Assembly (NCBI GenBank): GCA_949825065.1
Contig: OX463859.1
Location: 27,793,847 to 27,857,846 of the forward strand
DNA: 64,000 nt
Direction of reading: 5' to 3'
Source of the DNA: Odontocerum albicorne
Lineage: Eukaryota > Arthropoda > Insecta > Trichoptera > Odontoceridae
Position numbers and translations under genes: made by a program
In this document: positions 54,236 through 64,000 of the stretch, in pieces
Layout of the letters: every line of letters begins with the position of its first letter
Numbering within the stretch: the stretch's first letter is position 1
Notes under the pieces: model-generated
Told to the model about the DNA's origin: nothing
The model's database searches: none
Seen by the model: only the letters and a program-made list of their open reading frames with translations

Positions 54236-55135
54236 ATGGCGAGATCAAATAAATGAGGTAAGCCGAAGCACTTCCTTCAGCCTTCATTTGCTTAAAGCGT
54301 TGCAAAGATTCCTGCCTACTAAAACCAACATTTTACTCGTGCAATCTCTGCTCTTTCCGATTCTGGACTATGCGGACGTCTGTTACTTGAGTGTTACAGA
54401 GGAACAGCTGGACAAATTACAGCGTCTTCAAAATGTTTGTCAAAGATTTATTTTTAACCTACGAAAGTACGATAATATGACTTCATACCAGAAGACATTG
54501 AACTGGTTGAATGTTAGAAATAGACGCCAAGTTTACATTATGTATCAATTGTGTAATAGCATTAACTGTCCCGCCGCCCTTTCTTATCTCGCCGAAATTT
54601 TTCAGCGTCTTTCCAATCATGGATTAGCGCTACACTCAAACAGATATTGTTTATTAGCTTTTTCAGTTCACCGCTATTCTTTTTTTACGTTGTCCTTTAC
54701 TGTCCATGCAGTGAGACTCTGGATTCAGTTACAAACCAATGTAAGTCTCGTTCCATTCTTGGCATGCTTTAAGAAGCGACTGAAAAATAATTCTTAATTT
54801 CTAGTCAATAAAATAACGTGTTTCATTTCTGATTTTTTTTTCTTTTCCTTTCCTCTCCACCATACTTTCCTTTTCCTTTTATTGATATTATCTCACTTTT
54901 TATGTGAAAAGGAATGTTCGGATGATTGTCTGTCTTCGTGGGGTTTGTGGGCATATGCTCACGTATGTATTTATGGATTTCGTGGGGATGGATAGTCATA
55001 TGAATGATTTATGCGACCATGTAACATTTACTTTTGTCTGGTTGGTTGAAAGTGATTTCCACCTGGCAATAAGTACACCAGATTGTATTTGCAATTTAAG
55101 TGTTAAATAAAAGTAAATAAATAAATAAAACAAAG
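54236..55135 (+). mobile_element. CR1/L2-like LINE, best-preserved 3' copy
   Basis: Open frame to the stop near 54795: LSWRDQINEVSRSTSFSLHL, RFLPTKTNILLVQSLLFPIL, DYADVCYLSVTEEQLDKLQR, LNWLNVRNRRQVYI and LSFTVHAVRLW. This is the C-terminal domain after the RT palm in CR1/L2-type elements. The 3' UTR and tail follow (GGCAATAAGTACACCAG, then AAATAAATAAATAAAT at 55107-55130). 5'-truncated at about 54236. Other copies: 23160, 35780, 52540, 62370 and 63715. Confidence 0.9.
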
Positions 55136-55139
55136 TTGG

Positions 55140-55530
55140 TACTAAAATACTGTTGTAGATTATCATACTGTCCGGTTCGAGTATTTATGTTTTAGTACCC
55201 CATTGGTTTTGTTTTCTATCGCTACACACCATTCACAATCCCTCGTAACTCTTCCATCATCGGAGAAAGTACTACCTAAATAGCAAAATAGATATTTCAT
55301 TACTCATCTATTTATCACATTTACTTTCTTTTCACACTTTGTGCACTTAGAACAATACATGGGGTGACAATGTAGTATAGAAACGGAATGAAGTGCTTAG
55401 AGATAAACGTTAGGGGGAAAAAAACACTATGAAATTGTTTGAGCAAGTGGAAAGGATTAATAAAGAAACATTTATGAAACGAAAAGTTTGTCATCAATCA
55501 TAATACTCGTAATAATTTGTGTGGAAAAAC
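55140..55530 (-). mobile_element. LINE remnant, probably antisense
   Basis: GTTGGTACTAAAATACTG...CTATCGCTACACACC resembles 16565-16690. No clear coding motif; identification by similarity between two window positions only. Confidence 0.4.
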
Positions 55531-55534
55531 ACAT

Positions 55535-56031
55535 ACATACATATCATCACACCGTGTCTCTTGCGGGATAAACAGACATACATATCATCACACCGTGTCT
55601 CTTGCGGGATAAACAGACATACATATCATCACACCGTGTCTCTTGCGGGATAAACAGACATACATGTCATCGCACCGTGTCTCTTGCGGGATAAACAGAC
55701 ATACATATCATCACACCGTGTCTCTTACGGGATAAACAGACATACATATCATCACACCGTGTCTCTTGCGGGATAAACAGACATACATATCATCACACCG
55801 TGTCTCTTGCGGGATAAACAGACATACATATCATCACACCGTGTCTCTTGCGGGATAAACAGACATACTCGTACATATCATCACGCCGTGTCTCTTGTGG
55901 GATAAACAGACATACATATCATCACACCGTGTCTCTTGCGGGATAAACAGACATACATATCATCACACCGTGTCTCTTGCGGGATAAACAGACATACATA
56001 TCATCATACCGTGTCTCTTGCGGGATAAACA
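55535..56031 (+). repeat. 41-bp minisatellite, about 12 copies
   Basis: Unit ACATACATATCATCACACCG plus TGTCTCTTGCGGGATAAACAG. One unit has a 6-bp insertion making TACTCGTA at 55866-55873. A single diverged unit sits in the equivalent place before the LINE remnant at 61393, so the array grew from one LINE-terminal unit. Confidence 0.96.
55866..55873. other. Probable Minos-type excision footprint
   Basis: TACTCGTA replaces TA (context CAGACA-TA-CATATC in the other eleven or so units of the 41-bp array). Confidence 0.75.
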
Positions 56032-56600
56032 GGTATAACAGATCTCCAAACTTTTCTTTCCAAGCATACAACTTTCGCCTAAACAAGTATACAATCTTCT
56101 ATTTTTCATATTTCTCACTTCATCTTCAATGAAAATCTGGTCAATTTACTCCAGCCAAGGTTTCCTAGGTCTGCGTCTTCCACGCACATCTTGCACTTCC
56201 ATATTTTTATTCTCGCTTAGTTATTCATTATTTCCACGTGTCCAAACCATCTTAAAGCTCGTTTCATCATCTTAGTCAAAACACGCACTCATTTCTGACG
56301 TCTTCATTCCACCTTCTTTCAAACATTGACATTACATTTTTTCCTTAGGACACGCTCATCTTCACAGCATTATTCTTAATATTATCCTTCTATCAAACTC
56401 ACGTTAAAGCATCAAAACGCAATTGTGTATTGTGATTTTTGGAACTGTTGATTAAGCACAGTTATTCTATATAAAATAAAGTTCTCCGTTTACCATATTC
56501 CTTGTTGCTACCCTTCTTTCAATGTCCCTTTCAACTCACCCATTATGTTACAAGTAAAAATACTGACCAGATAACAAAACTCATCTACACGAAAAAACAA
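56032..56600 (-). mobile_element. LINE C-terminal remnant, antisense, copy 1
   Basis: The complement of CCACGTGTCCAAACCATCTT reads as an LRWFGHVE-like motif, and GGTTTCCTAGGTCTGCGTCT as RPR-like sequence. 61390-61850 is a second copy with the same block order. Confidence 0.65.
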
Positions 56601-57436
56601 GACATAAAAAAAAATCACTTGCACTAAATATCAGTTGATATACAAACCGATTTTCACTTATTGATATCACATTTTCACTTGACATTGACATTTCCTAATC
56701 ACACTAAATTGACATATGATACAAAAATAGAAATTCTATGAACACAGTCACTAGTTCAAATTATTTTGGCACTAAAACATGTGACGACTTATAGATGAAC
56801 ACTAAGCATAGACCATTTCGCTGCATTAACAGTAGTTGATTTGCATGCAAACAAACGTGATATAAATATTAACCAATTCACTTTTAGAATAAAACCCATT
56901 TTGCATTGTTACTACACAAGTTAAACGGAGACGTGTCTGTAATGTATAAAGTTTTCACCGTCTCCCGCAAGTCTCCGGGTTGTCTGTGGTCAAAAGGAAA
57001 AATGTCGATTTCTTTAGTACTTGAACTCTTTTAAAAAAATGTTGGCACAGTATGTCGAGAACCTTTGATATTTTTATATCAAGGTTAACACTTAGTGTCC
57101 CGATCCCGTATTTTATTTTATTTTATGTTATTACAATGTACGATATTTTATCGACCATTAAAAAAGGTTACAAAAATAAATCTCAAATTAGAATTTAGAG
57201 TGTGCATTAATATACTCGTAAATACAACTTGTTACAAAAATTATAAACATTTACATGAATCATATACAAAAAAAAAAACGGAAATCCAGATGCATACCAA
57301 ACAACAAATATATACATAAAATAGAAACTTAAGTCAGATCAAGGCGCAGGTATTAAAGGGCCTTAAGATATAAAAAGAAATAAATTAATTATATACGAAA
57401 GTATTAAAAATATGCTTATGCACAATCAACCTACTC
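56601..57436. other. Unrecognised stretch
   Basis: A+T-rich. TACTCGTA, a candidate footprint, is at 57213-57220. The 74-codon ORF has no motif. Confidence 0.4.
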
Positions 57437-58252
57437 TCATGTATTGGGTGTTAACATAAGTTGTGTTTTTTCCAAATTTCAAAATGAACACCAAAAGTAA
57501 AACAAAATGGTAAAGGTTATACGTCATTCGAAAGAAAATTTTCTGCTCTACAAGATATTGTTCTAGCTTTTACGTTACATATATTATTTTATTTGATTAC
57601 AAGCCTTCAAAATGGAATGTCAAGTAGACGAAAGTGAGCATTTTCGACACCTCAACAACAAAAATCAACTGTAGAACGTTGATTTTTGTTGTTTTCACTC
57701 AAAATATGTAGAACCCAAGCGCCAAACTTTTGAACTTTTCCGATTGATTTAAAATGGCGGTATACAGTCATGTGACTACAATTCATCTGATCAGCCAATT
57801 CTACGGTGGTTTGAAGAGGATCTTCATGAATAATATGGTTTGAGCGGTCATCACCGAAGTTCACTGGTCGTCCGGAACGCTCCATGTCTTTCAGGTCGAA
57901 ATTACCGTCTTTGAAACGCAAAAACCATCGACGAGCTGTCCTTTAATTCATAGCATCTTCACTGTACAATTTGCAAATATCGCGAGCAGCTTTGGCAGCT
58001 TTATTCCCTCGATTGAACGCGAACAGAAGGAGGTGTCGAAAATGCTCACTTTCGTCTACTTGACATTCCATTTTGAAGGCTTGTAATCAAATAAAATAAT
58101 ATATATAACGTAAAAGCAAATACAATATATTGTAGAGCAGAAAATTTTCTTTCGAATGACGTACTCGTATAACATTTACCATTTTGTTTTACTTTTGGTG
58201 CTCATTTTTAAATTTGAAAAAAAACGGACACAACTTATGTTAACACATAATA
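57437..58252 (-). mobile_element. Fold-back mariner derivative with ~210-bp arms
   Basis: 57437-57653 and 58036-58252 are inverted copies of the same mariner 5' region (TGGGTGTTAACATAAGTTG to CATTTTCGACACCTC). Between them on minus lies the N-terminal half of the transposase (from MECQVDESEHFRH at about 58070 through DGNFDLKDMERSGRP at 57900-57860 to MNCSHMTVYRHFKSIGK at about 57780-57725). The catalytic domain is missing. The transcribed element would form a long hairpin RNA. Confidence 0.88.
58162..58169. other. Probable Minos-type excision footprint
   Basis: TACTCGTA where the same mariner region at 34405, 34885 and 57516 (complement) has TA in the context GACG-TA-TAACATT. Confidence 0.75.
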
Positions 58253-58550
58253 AAAAGAAAGCACATCGAAACATAAACACAATTATAGATATCTCGAAAA
58301 GTTTGATAGAAACAAAACCAACAAAAAAAGAGATCAAAAAATATGTATTGTATTGTTTTTCACTTTTGTTATATACAGTATAATCTGGCTGACTTATTAC
58401 TATGTGGCAATATCTTCCAACCAACTATCATCAACCTCGCATTTTCCCATTTATTTGGGGTCAGCGTAACGAGTCACTATCTATCGTGTTTATCAAGGAC
58501 ATTTCTAGCGTCAAGTTCAGATCACTATTGTCTTTGTTAATGACATCATC
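58245..58550 (-). repeat. ~300-bp unit shared with 34511-34807
   Basis: Inverted relative to 34511-34807 and again directly beside the mariner-derived copy. Contains CTGGCTGACTTATTACTATG and TGGCAATATCTTCCAACC. Confidence 0.82.
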
Positions 58551-58664
58551 TTCCTCTATTTCTAGGGACTTCAAACATCAATGCTTGGTTTCCCACATAT
58601 TCAGCTCTTCTAATCATTCAGATTGGAAATGAACAAGACATAAGTGTAAACTATGCTAGAACTT

Positions 58665-58748
58665 TTTTTTTAATGTGGGTCGAATGGGAATCGATTTTTA
58701 ACTCTCGAGTTCGAAGACAGGCATTTTATCAACTAGGCCACGGCAGAC
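58665..58748 (-). mobile_element. SINE family A head (copy 5)
   Basis: Minus strand: CCGTGGCCTAGTTGATAAAA, TGCCTGTCTTCGAACTCGAG, B-box-like AATCGATTCCCATTCG. Tail not found. Confidence 0.65.
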
Positions 58749-58749
58749 A

Positions 58750-58842
58750 ACTGTGGGTGATGGTGATGTGACTGGGCTCGAACCGGCGACCTTCCGCGCG
58801 GAAGTCCAGTGCGTTACCGCGGAGCCATGCACCTCAATTTAG
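58750..58842 (-). mobile_element. SINE family B head (copy 4)
   Basis: Minus strand: GCATGGCTCCGCGGTAACGC, ACTGGACTTCCGCGCGGAAG, B-box GGTCGCCGGTTCGAGCCC, close to the RNA polymerase III consensus. Could be read as a tRNA gene, but no foldable anticodon arm or acceptor pairing is convincing, and it matches SINE heads elsewhere. Confidence 0.75.
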
Positions 58843-59099
58843 TGTATGTGTGTAGTGTCCATAAATATACATACCTACTTATTAGACTTTCAAAAAGGGG
58901 AGTCTTCAAGTGCTGTTTTCTTACCAAATATGTTTTTATTTATATATGCAGATGTGAATTAGTTTCTTATCTAATGTCTTACACTCAACTTGTTATTTTT
59001 AATCTGACAATAATAGAGAGTTCTAATTCTGAGTTAGAGCGCCCTTCAGGGAAGTCTGCTCTTTAAGCAGGGCTATATCAATTGTCATTTTACTATTGT

Positions 59100-59760
59100 T
59101 ATCTTATGTATATTAGCTTATGTTACATTGAACGGTGCTGATATAGAGAGAGGGAAAAAAATTAAATACCTCGGAAGTATCCTAGTAGAAGACCTCGACC
59201 CAGAAAACAAAGTCAAGTGCAGAATTGAATCATCTCGTGCGAATTTTAATAAAATGAGAAGCGTATTATGTGATCATAATCTAAACTTGAAACTTCGACA
59301 ATGGTTAGTCAAATGCTACGTTTGGTCAGTGTTATTATATGGAATGGAATCATGGACCCTCAAAGTTAGTATTATGAACCGACTGGAAGCATTCGAAATG
59401 TGGATGCACCTGAGAATGCTACGGATACCCTGGACGGATATGGTCAGCAATACAAGGGTTCTTCAAAGAGCCAAAGCTGATAGAAAGTTGCTGACTAATA
59501 TTAAAATCCGAAAGGTGTCGTATTTGGGTCATGTACTTAGAGGAGCAAAGTACAAATTACTGCACCTGATCATCCAAGGCAAAATATATGGTCGAAGGTT
59601 GGCAGGAGGCAAATCTCCTGGCTCCGCAATATACGTGATTGAACTGGTATAAGGAGCGTTGGGGATCTTTTTCAGGCTGCCGGGTACAAAGATCGGCCTA
59701 CTCTCATGTGATATTCAACGTTGGGGGGACCTGACATGAAACTGGGAAGAAAAAAGAATG
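59100..59760 (+). mobile_element. LINE RT C-terminal fragment
   Basis: ORF 59128-59652: GKKIKYLGSILVEDLDPENK, LKLRQWLVKCYVWSVLLYG, ESWTLKVSIMNRLEAFEMWM, HLRMLRIPWTDMVSN and KVSYLGHVLRGAKYKLL. Then a frameshift and the shared 3' end (CGTTGGGGGGACCTGACATG). Same family as 18003-18410, which lacks the first 90 codons seen here. Confidence 0.9.
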
Positions 59761-60344
59761 TATATTAAAACAAGTGAATGTGATTTTTTCTTTTGTTTTC
59801 TAGTGCCTACCTAATCCAATATCCGCAGTCACCCCTTTCCTATTCTTACACTTTATATATATTTATTTTGCAATATTTTTGATTTGTCAATAATAGTTTC
59901 AGACCCGAACCGAACCACCCTTGAGGAGAGTGTTTTCTGGACGGCGCAATATAAGTTGTATTTTTATGATTATTTTTATCAGGTTTCTTTTTCAATTGGT
60001 TTTTTAGTTAAATATATTTGCGTTTCTATAAAATATGATAAAATGACACAATGATTATCAAAGATTATGAACACTGAGTTTATATGTTGATGACTGCGGA
60101 ATTGTGTCTGATTTACTTCCACGATCCAACGAAACTAGAAATTCGATATGTCCTAATTTATAATACATAATGAAACATACTTCCTAAACAAATGGTTATC
60201 GTAACAAAAGTAACCCTCCTAACTTAACCAAGTTTTATATGGGTCTTAAACAAAATTACTGATTAAATTGTATTATTCATATCGTACATAAAAGGAAAAA
60301 AGAAGTAAAATAAAAAACTTATTTTATATTTTTGTGTTCACCAC
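59761..60344. other. Mostly unrecognised
   Basis: 59890-59960 carries the recurring motif (CCGAACCACCCTTGAGGAGA...GGACGGCGCAATATAAG). Otherwise A+T-rich. Confidence 0.4.
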
Positions 60345-60420
60345 AGGTTTAATTAAGGTTCACAACTAGTTTCGAAGACCACTGTCTTCTTCGTCAGGTG
60401 AATATAAACTAAGTTGCCAA
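60345..60420 (-). ncRNA. Hammerhead-ribozyme-like motif (Penelope-type terminal repeat)
   Basis: Minus strand 60402-60360: TTCAC, CTGACGA, A, stem GAAGAC/GTCTTC with loop AGTG, GAAAC, TAGTT, GTGAA. This supplies stem I (TTCAC with GTGAA), the CUGANGA and GAAA core boxes, a 6-bp stem II and a minimal two-pair stem III, the order of a type I hammerhead. One extra A between CUGACGA and stem II departs from consensus, so activity is doubtful. Such minimal hammerheads are known from Penelope-like elements. Confidence 0.5.
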
Positions 60421-61049
60421 AATATATTCTGTACAAGTATAAATAACCTAACATAAAAGTGGTGAGGTAGGGGAGTGAAGTGGGGAGAGATGTAATACAA
60501 TGGTGAATGGGGCGGGGAAAAAATATGTGAATCTTTAAGACAGGAGAGGATTTTAAATTGGGAACATATTAAGCAGAAGACTAAATATAAAATAAGTTTA
60601 TTATTTTACTTATTTTTTTCCTTTTATGTAAAAAATGGCACCACAAAGTGAAACTATAGTCTTTTCGAAGATTTAAGAAATTATTCATATCGTGTCGAGG
60701 GCACTTATTTCCGTCCAGAATTCCCTGGACAGCAAAGCCGAAACGAGGTATTTTAGCACAAGGGGGCTCATTCTAAAATGTGCCTTCACAATAAGGTGAC
60801 ATTTTTTTTCTTCAACCACTTTCGGGAACAAGTCATTTTTCCCCTTTAAGCTTTCTTGAAAAAACATAGCAAATAAAATTGTCATATTTTTTGCATATTT
60901 TATGTCCGAATGTCCGAATTTTTAGCTTTGTTAAAAAACATAAAAGGGTACATTTTCCCCCTTATTTTAAGATATACGTTTTTAAGTTTTATTATTGTAC
61001 AAAAACATAACCAATGGTCTTAAAAAAATGGAAATTGGAGACCCATATA
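60421..61049. other. Unrecognised stretch
   Basis: No supported gene; a 66-codon minus-strand ORF has no motif. Confidence 0.4.
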
Positions 61050-61282
61050 CAGTACCCGGCGGTAAATAATACACATCAGGCTTAAGTAAGAGACTATAGG
61101 CCATGATCGGCTAACTTCGGCTTTGTAGAGCGTCGTCTTTGTCCCTAGAACGCTTGACAAATCGCGACGGAACACGTGTATGAATGACAGAGACGACGCT
61201 CTACAAAGCTGAAGTTAGCCGCCGATTATGGCCGACTGTCTCTTTCTTAAGCCCGATGTGTATTACTTACCGCCGGGTACTG
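61050..61282. mobile_element. Palindromic TA-flanked MITE
   Basis: 233 bp, ends CAGTACCCGGCGGTAAATAA and its near-perfect complement, TA at 61048-61049 and 61283-61284. The inverted arms are about 90-95 bp (out to AGAGCGTCGTC) around a short centre, so it can form a long hairpin. Non-coding; the only copy here. Confidence 0.9.
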
Positions 61283-61389
61283 TAGTTATTTGATCAACGG
61301 ATGAAAATAAAAATGTCATTAATTTATAACTTTATTTTTCTAATTTTGAAGACGGCAAAATATGTGGGAAATAAAATATTCATGCATAT

Positions 61390-61850
61390 TGACCATACAT
61401 ATCATCACGCTGTGTGCCTTGTGGGGTAGGTAGAGAGATAAGATCTTCAAACTTTTATATTCAATCATACAACTATCACCTTCTCTACATGCATACATAT
61501 CTCGTCATGCACAATATTTTATTATTCATACTTCTTGCTTTGTTTTCTTTCAAAATCTGGTCCACTTGGTCTAGTCACATATTCCTCTGACTACTTCTTC
61601 CACGCAAACCTTGCCCTCGTGTTTTGTATACTCACTTAGTCATTCCTTTATCATTCATTCTCTATACCACGTGTCTAAACCAACTTAAAGCTTCTGTTTT
61701 CATCTAACTCAAAACATTAATTTTATTCATGCATTAATGTTTTAATTCCCCTTCTTTCTATTGACACTCCATAATTTTTCATTAGTGCACGCATCTTTAC
61801 ATCTTACTCTTATGCTGCTTCTATCAAATCAAATGTGTAATATAGAATTG
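61390..61850 (-). mobile_element. LINE C-terminal remnant, antisense, copy 2
   Basis: Same block order as 56032-56600 (CATCACGCTGTGTGCCTTGT, GGTCCACTTGGTCTAGTCAC, ACCACGTGTCTAAACCAACT). Begins with one diverged 41-bp unit. Confidence 0.65.
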
Positions 61851-62369
61851 AAGTGACTCAAAAAAGTATCGATTATTTTAAGTATCCTAAAACTTGATTC
61901 ATGGTAGACAAAAATAAAAGAAGTTTTTTTTATCAATATTCAGAAATAAGTTTTTTTTTGTATTGTTTTTTCCCCGGCTGATTTTGGCGCCTTTCAGATA
62001 GCGCGACAGAGGCCGGTGCACCGATTATCCCACCCAAGTGTCGGCCCTGCTGGACAGCACTGGTCATTTCATGTGTGAATTTCTCTTTGGTGCAAGACAA
62101 TCAGGTATTGCAGATACTGTCGTGTGTACTTTTCACCATAGATACAGAAACTCGATCTCTTGATATATTTAATCTCTTGAGAACTTGCGGGGGTGATTTT
62201 GGTGCACCGGGCTGCATGAACAGAGTAAGGAATAAATATATTTTTTTATTTAATATTGTTATATATAAAACAAACTTTTGCCAAAGCCAAAGGCTTTTAT
62301 ACAAATGTACGAGTATTTCTTAAGAACTAATCTAATTTATATATTATATCTATGAACTGACTTCATTTA
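61851..62369. other. Unrecognised stretch with a GC-richer patch
   Basis: 61975-62215 is less A+T-rich than its surroundings and holds overlapping ORFs on both strands (82 and 67 codons) without a recognisable domain. TACGAGTA, a candidate footprint, is at 62308-62315. Confidence 0.35.
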
Positions 62370-62985
62370 AATTTATTTATTTATTAAACACTTTTATTGC
62401 AATACAATCTGGCGGGTTTATTGCCAGGCGGCAATCTCTTCCAGCCAACCAGACAAAAGTAAATGAAGCAAGTTACATGGTCGCATAAATCATTCAAATG
62501 ACTATGCATCCCCACGAAATCCATAAACACATGCGTGAGCACATTCCCACGAACCCCACATAGACGGACAATCACCCGAACATTATTTTTCATATAAAGT
62601 GAGATATCATCAATCAAAAGGAAAGGAATGGATGGTGAAGAGAAAAGGAAAAGAAAAATCAGGAATGAAACGCGTTATTTTACTGACTATAAATTAAGAG
62701 TTTTTTCAGTCGCTTCTTAAAGCATGCCAAGGACGGAGCGAGTCTTATATTGGTTTGTAACTGATTCCAGGGTCTCACTGCATGGACAGTAAAGGACGAC
62801 GTAAAGAAAGAGGAGCGGTGAACCGGAAAAACGGGCGGGACAGTTAAGGGTGTTATACAATAGAGACAGTATGTGAATTTGGCGTCTATTTCTAACATTC
62901 AACCAGTTCAATGCCTTCTGGTATGACGTTATATAGTATCGTCGTACTTTCGTAGGTTGAAAATGAATCTTAGACACACATTACT
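62370..62985 (-). mobile_element. CR1/L2-like LINE 3' end
   Basis: Minus strand: SYQKALNWLNVRNRRQIHI (about 62925-62870), a short deletion, then SSFFTSSFTVHAVRPWNQL and SLACFKKRLKK, 3' UTR and the TTTATTTATTTA-complement tail at 62370-62395. Confidence 0.88.
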
Positions 62986-63099
62986 AGATGCAATTTAATT
63001 TTCATTAATCTAAATATTTAATTTGCTAAAAATATTAACACCTACATATTAGTAATAACTAGATAGTAATGTTTACAACTAATTAATAAGCACGTACAT

Positions 63100-63485
63100 G
63101 TCCACTCGTTCAGGCTACTTGTATTCCATCACATTCACTTAGACCTTGGTCCTCCGTGTTAATACTGTAGGTGGACTAGTCAGGCAACATAAGATGCTTT
63201 CGAAGCCAATGCTTATAATGGAAAGATAGATCGGATTTACTCTTGTAAGCTCCCAGGGCAGCGATTAGAGAATTGATACGGTCCTGTTGGCTTTTATACA
63301 ACTTCATGGTCAAAGCGAGGATGTGGTGTTGGAGGGTTTCTTCTAGCTGTCCAGCGTGAAGTCGGGAGAGGTTTGTTCTGGGATGGGTGGTGAAAGAGAT
63401 CTTGAAAGCATTGTTCTGCCCTCGTTGAAGATTGAGGTGATCCGTGTTGCTCACACTACCTCAAACGGGTGCAACATAGGTCAAG
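63100..63485 (-). mobile_element. Jockey-like LINE 3' fragment, copy 2
   Basis: Minus ORF 63454-63176: LNLQRGQNNAFKISFTTHPR, LQHHILALTMKLYKSQQDR, LGAYKSKSDLSFHYKHWLRK and HLMLPD. Homologous to plus 33110-33470 and better preserved. Confidence 0.82.
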
Positions 63486-63714
63486 AGGGAATAAATCTTA
63501 ATGGTAAATCACAACCATGAAAAACTCAAAACACCCATGAAAAATAATAATCATACATCAGTGCTATACTTGTATTTAGGTCGAACATAAGGGTTGGTAC
63601 ATTTTTATGATAGCATATTTTTAGGTACAATATTTTACGATTATTTAATCGTTGTGAAGCTCGTACGAGCAATATTTCAATAACGTGTCGAAGCTGAAAA
63701 CGTTTGGATCTTAT

Positions 63715-64000
63715 TTATTTAACACTTTTATTGCAAATACAATCTAGTGGGTTTATTGCCAGGGGGCAATCTCTTCCAACCAACCAGACAAAAGTAAAAT
63801 ACGCAAGTTACGTGGTCGCATAAATCATTCAAATGACTATCCATCCCCACGAAATCAATAAACGTATACGTGAGCATATGCCCACTAACCCCACAAAGAC
63901 GGAGAATCACCCGAACATTATTTTTCATATAAAGTGAGATATCATCAATCAAAAGGAAAGGAGGGATGGTTGAGAGGGAAGGAAAAGAAAAATCAGGAAT
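63715..64000 (-). mobile_element. CR1/L2-like LINE 3' end, cut by window edge
   Basis: Tail and 3' UTR only (GGCAATCTCTTCCAACC complement, TGAGATATCATCAATC), matching 62385-62640. The coding part would lie past 64000. Confidence 0.85.

Noticed and set aside
54015..54797. Single 260-codon protein
   Set aside because: The first ~70 codons read through the antisense of another LINE remnant; only the part from about 54236 is real LINE coding sequence.
58750..58842. Functional tRNA gene
   Set aside because: Good A/B boxes but no convincing cloverleaf, and the sequence matches SINE B heads at 39060 and 50010.
61960..62330. Candidate host exon in the GC-richer patch
   Set aside because: No domain, no consistent splice sites, and ORFs on both strands; left as unrecognised.

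Overview
This window is eukaryotic nuclear DNA, almost certainly from an insect. It is A+T-rich, has one spliced host gene with kilobase-sized introns, and is otherwise packed with animal transposons: mariner, Tigger/pogo-like, piggyBac, hAT, Helitron, Penelope-like, RTE-, CR1/L2- and Jockey-like LINEs, tRNA-derived SINEs and MITEs. There are no prokaryotic operons, CRISPR arrays or rRNA genes, and I found no functional tRNA gene.

Host gene. One gene runs on the minus strand from the ATG at 45456 to the TGA at 14124. Nine coding exons join in frame, every intron has GT-AG ends, and they give a 696-residue SLC5-type sodium/solute symporter, closest in style to insect sodium-coupled monocarboxylate transporter-like proteins. 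No other host gene can be supported: about 14 kb downstream and 18.5 kb upstream of it hold repeats or featureless A+T-rich DNA.

Layout. 1-14000: a broken mariner, LINE pieces, an 86-bp minisatellite, a Helitron 3' end, a Penelope-like endonuclease fragment and TA-flanked or TTAA-flanked MITEs. 14124-45456: the transporter. Its introns carry LINE, mariner, SINE and Penelope-like insertions, a Tigger-like element swollen by a 39-bp minisatellite, an RTE reverse-transcriptase ORF and a solo-LTR-like element next to exon 1. 45457-64000: a hAT element with a nested piggyBac-type MITE, a SINE split by a MITE, another SINE split by a piggyBac element, many LINE 3' ends, a fold-back mariner derivative and a 41-bp minisatellite.

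Most notable signal. The 8-mer TACTCGTA (or its complement TACGAGTA) occurs 14 times by my manual scan, against roughly 2-3 expected. In four places a related repeat copy shows plain TA at the same point. That is the pattern of excision footprints left by a Minos-like Tc1-family transposon, yet no such element is in the window. Other strong observations are two mariner copies sharing one internal deletion, two SINE families whose tails match two different resident LINEs, hammerhead-like motifs in Penelope-type repeats, and several nested insertions confirmed by target-site duplications. I see no evidence for a new multi-gene system.
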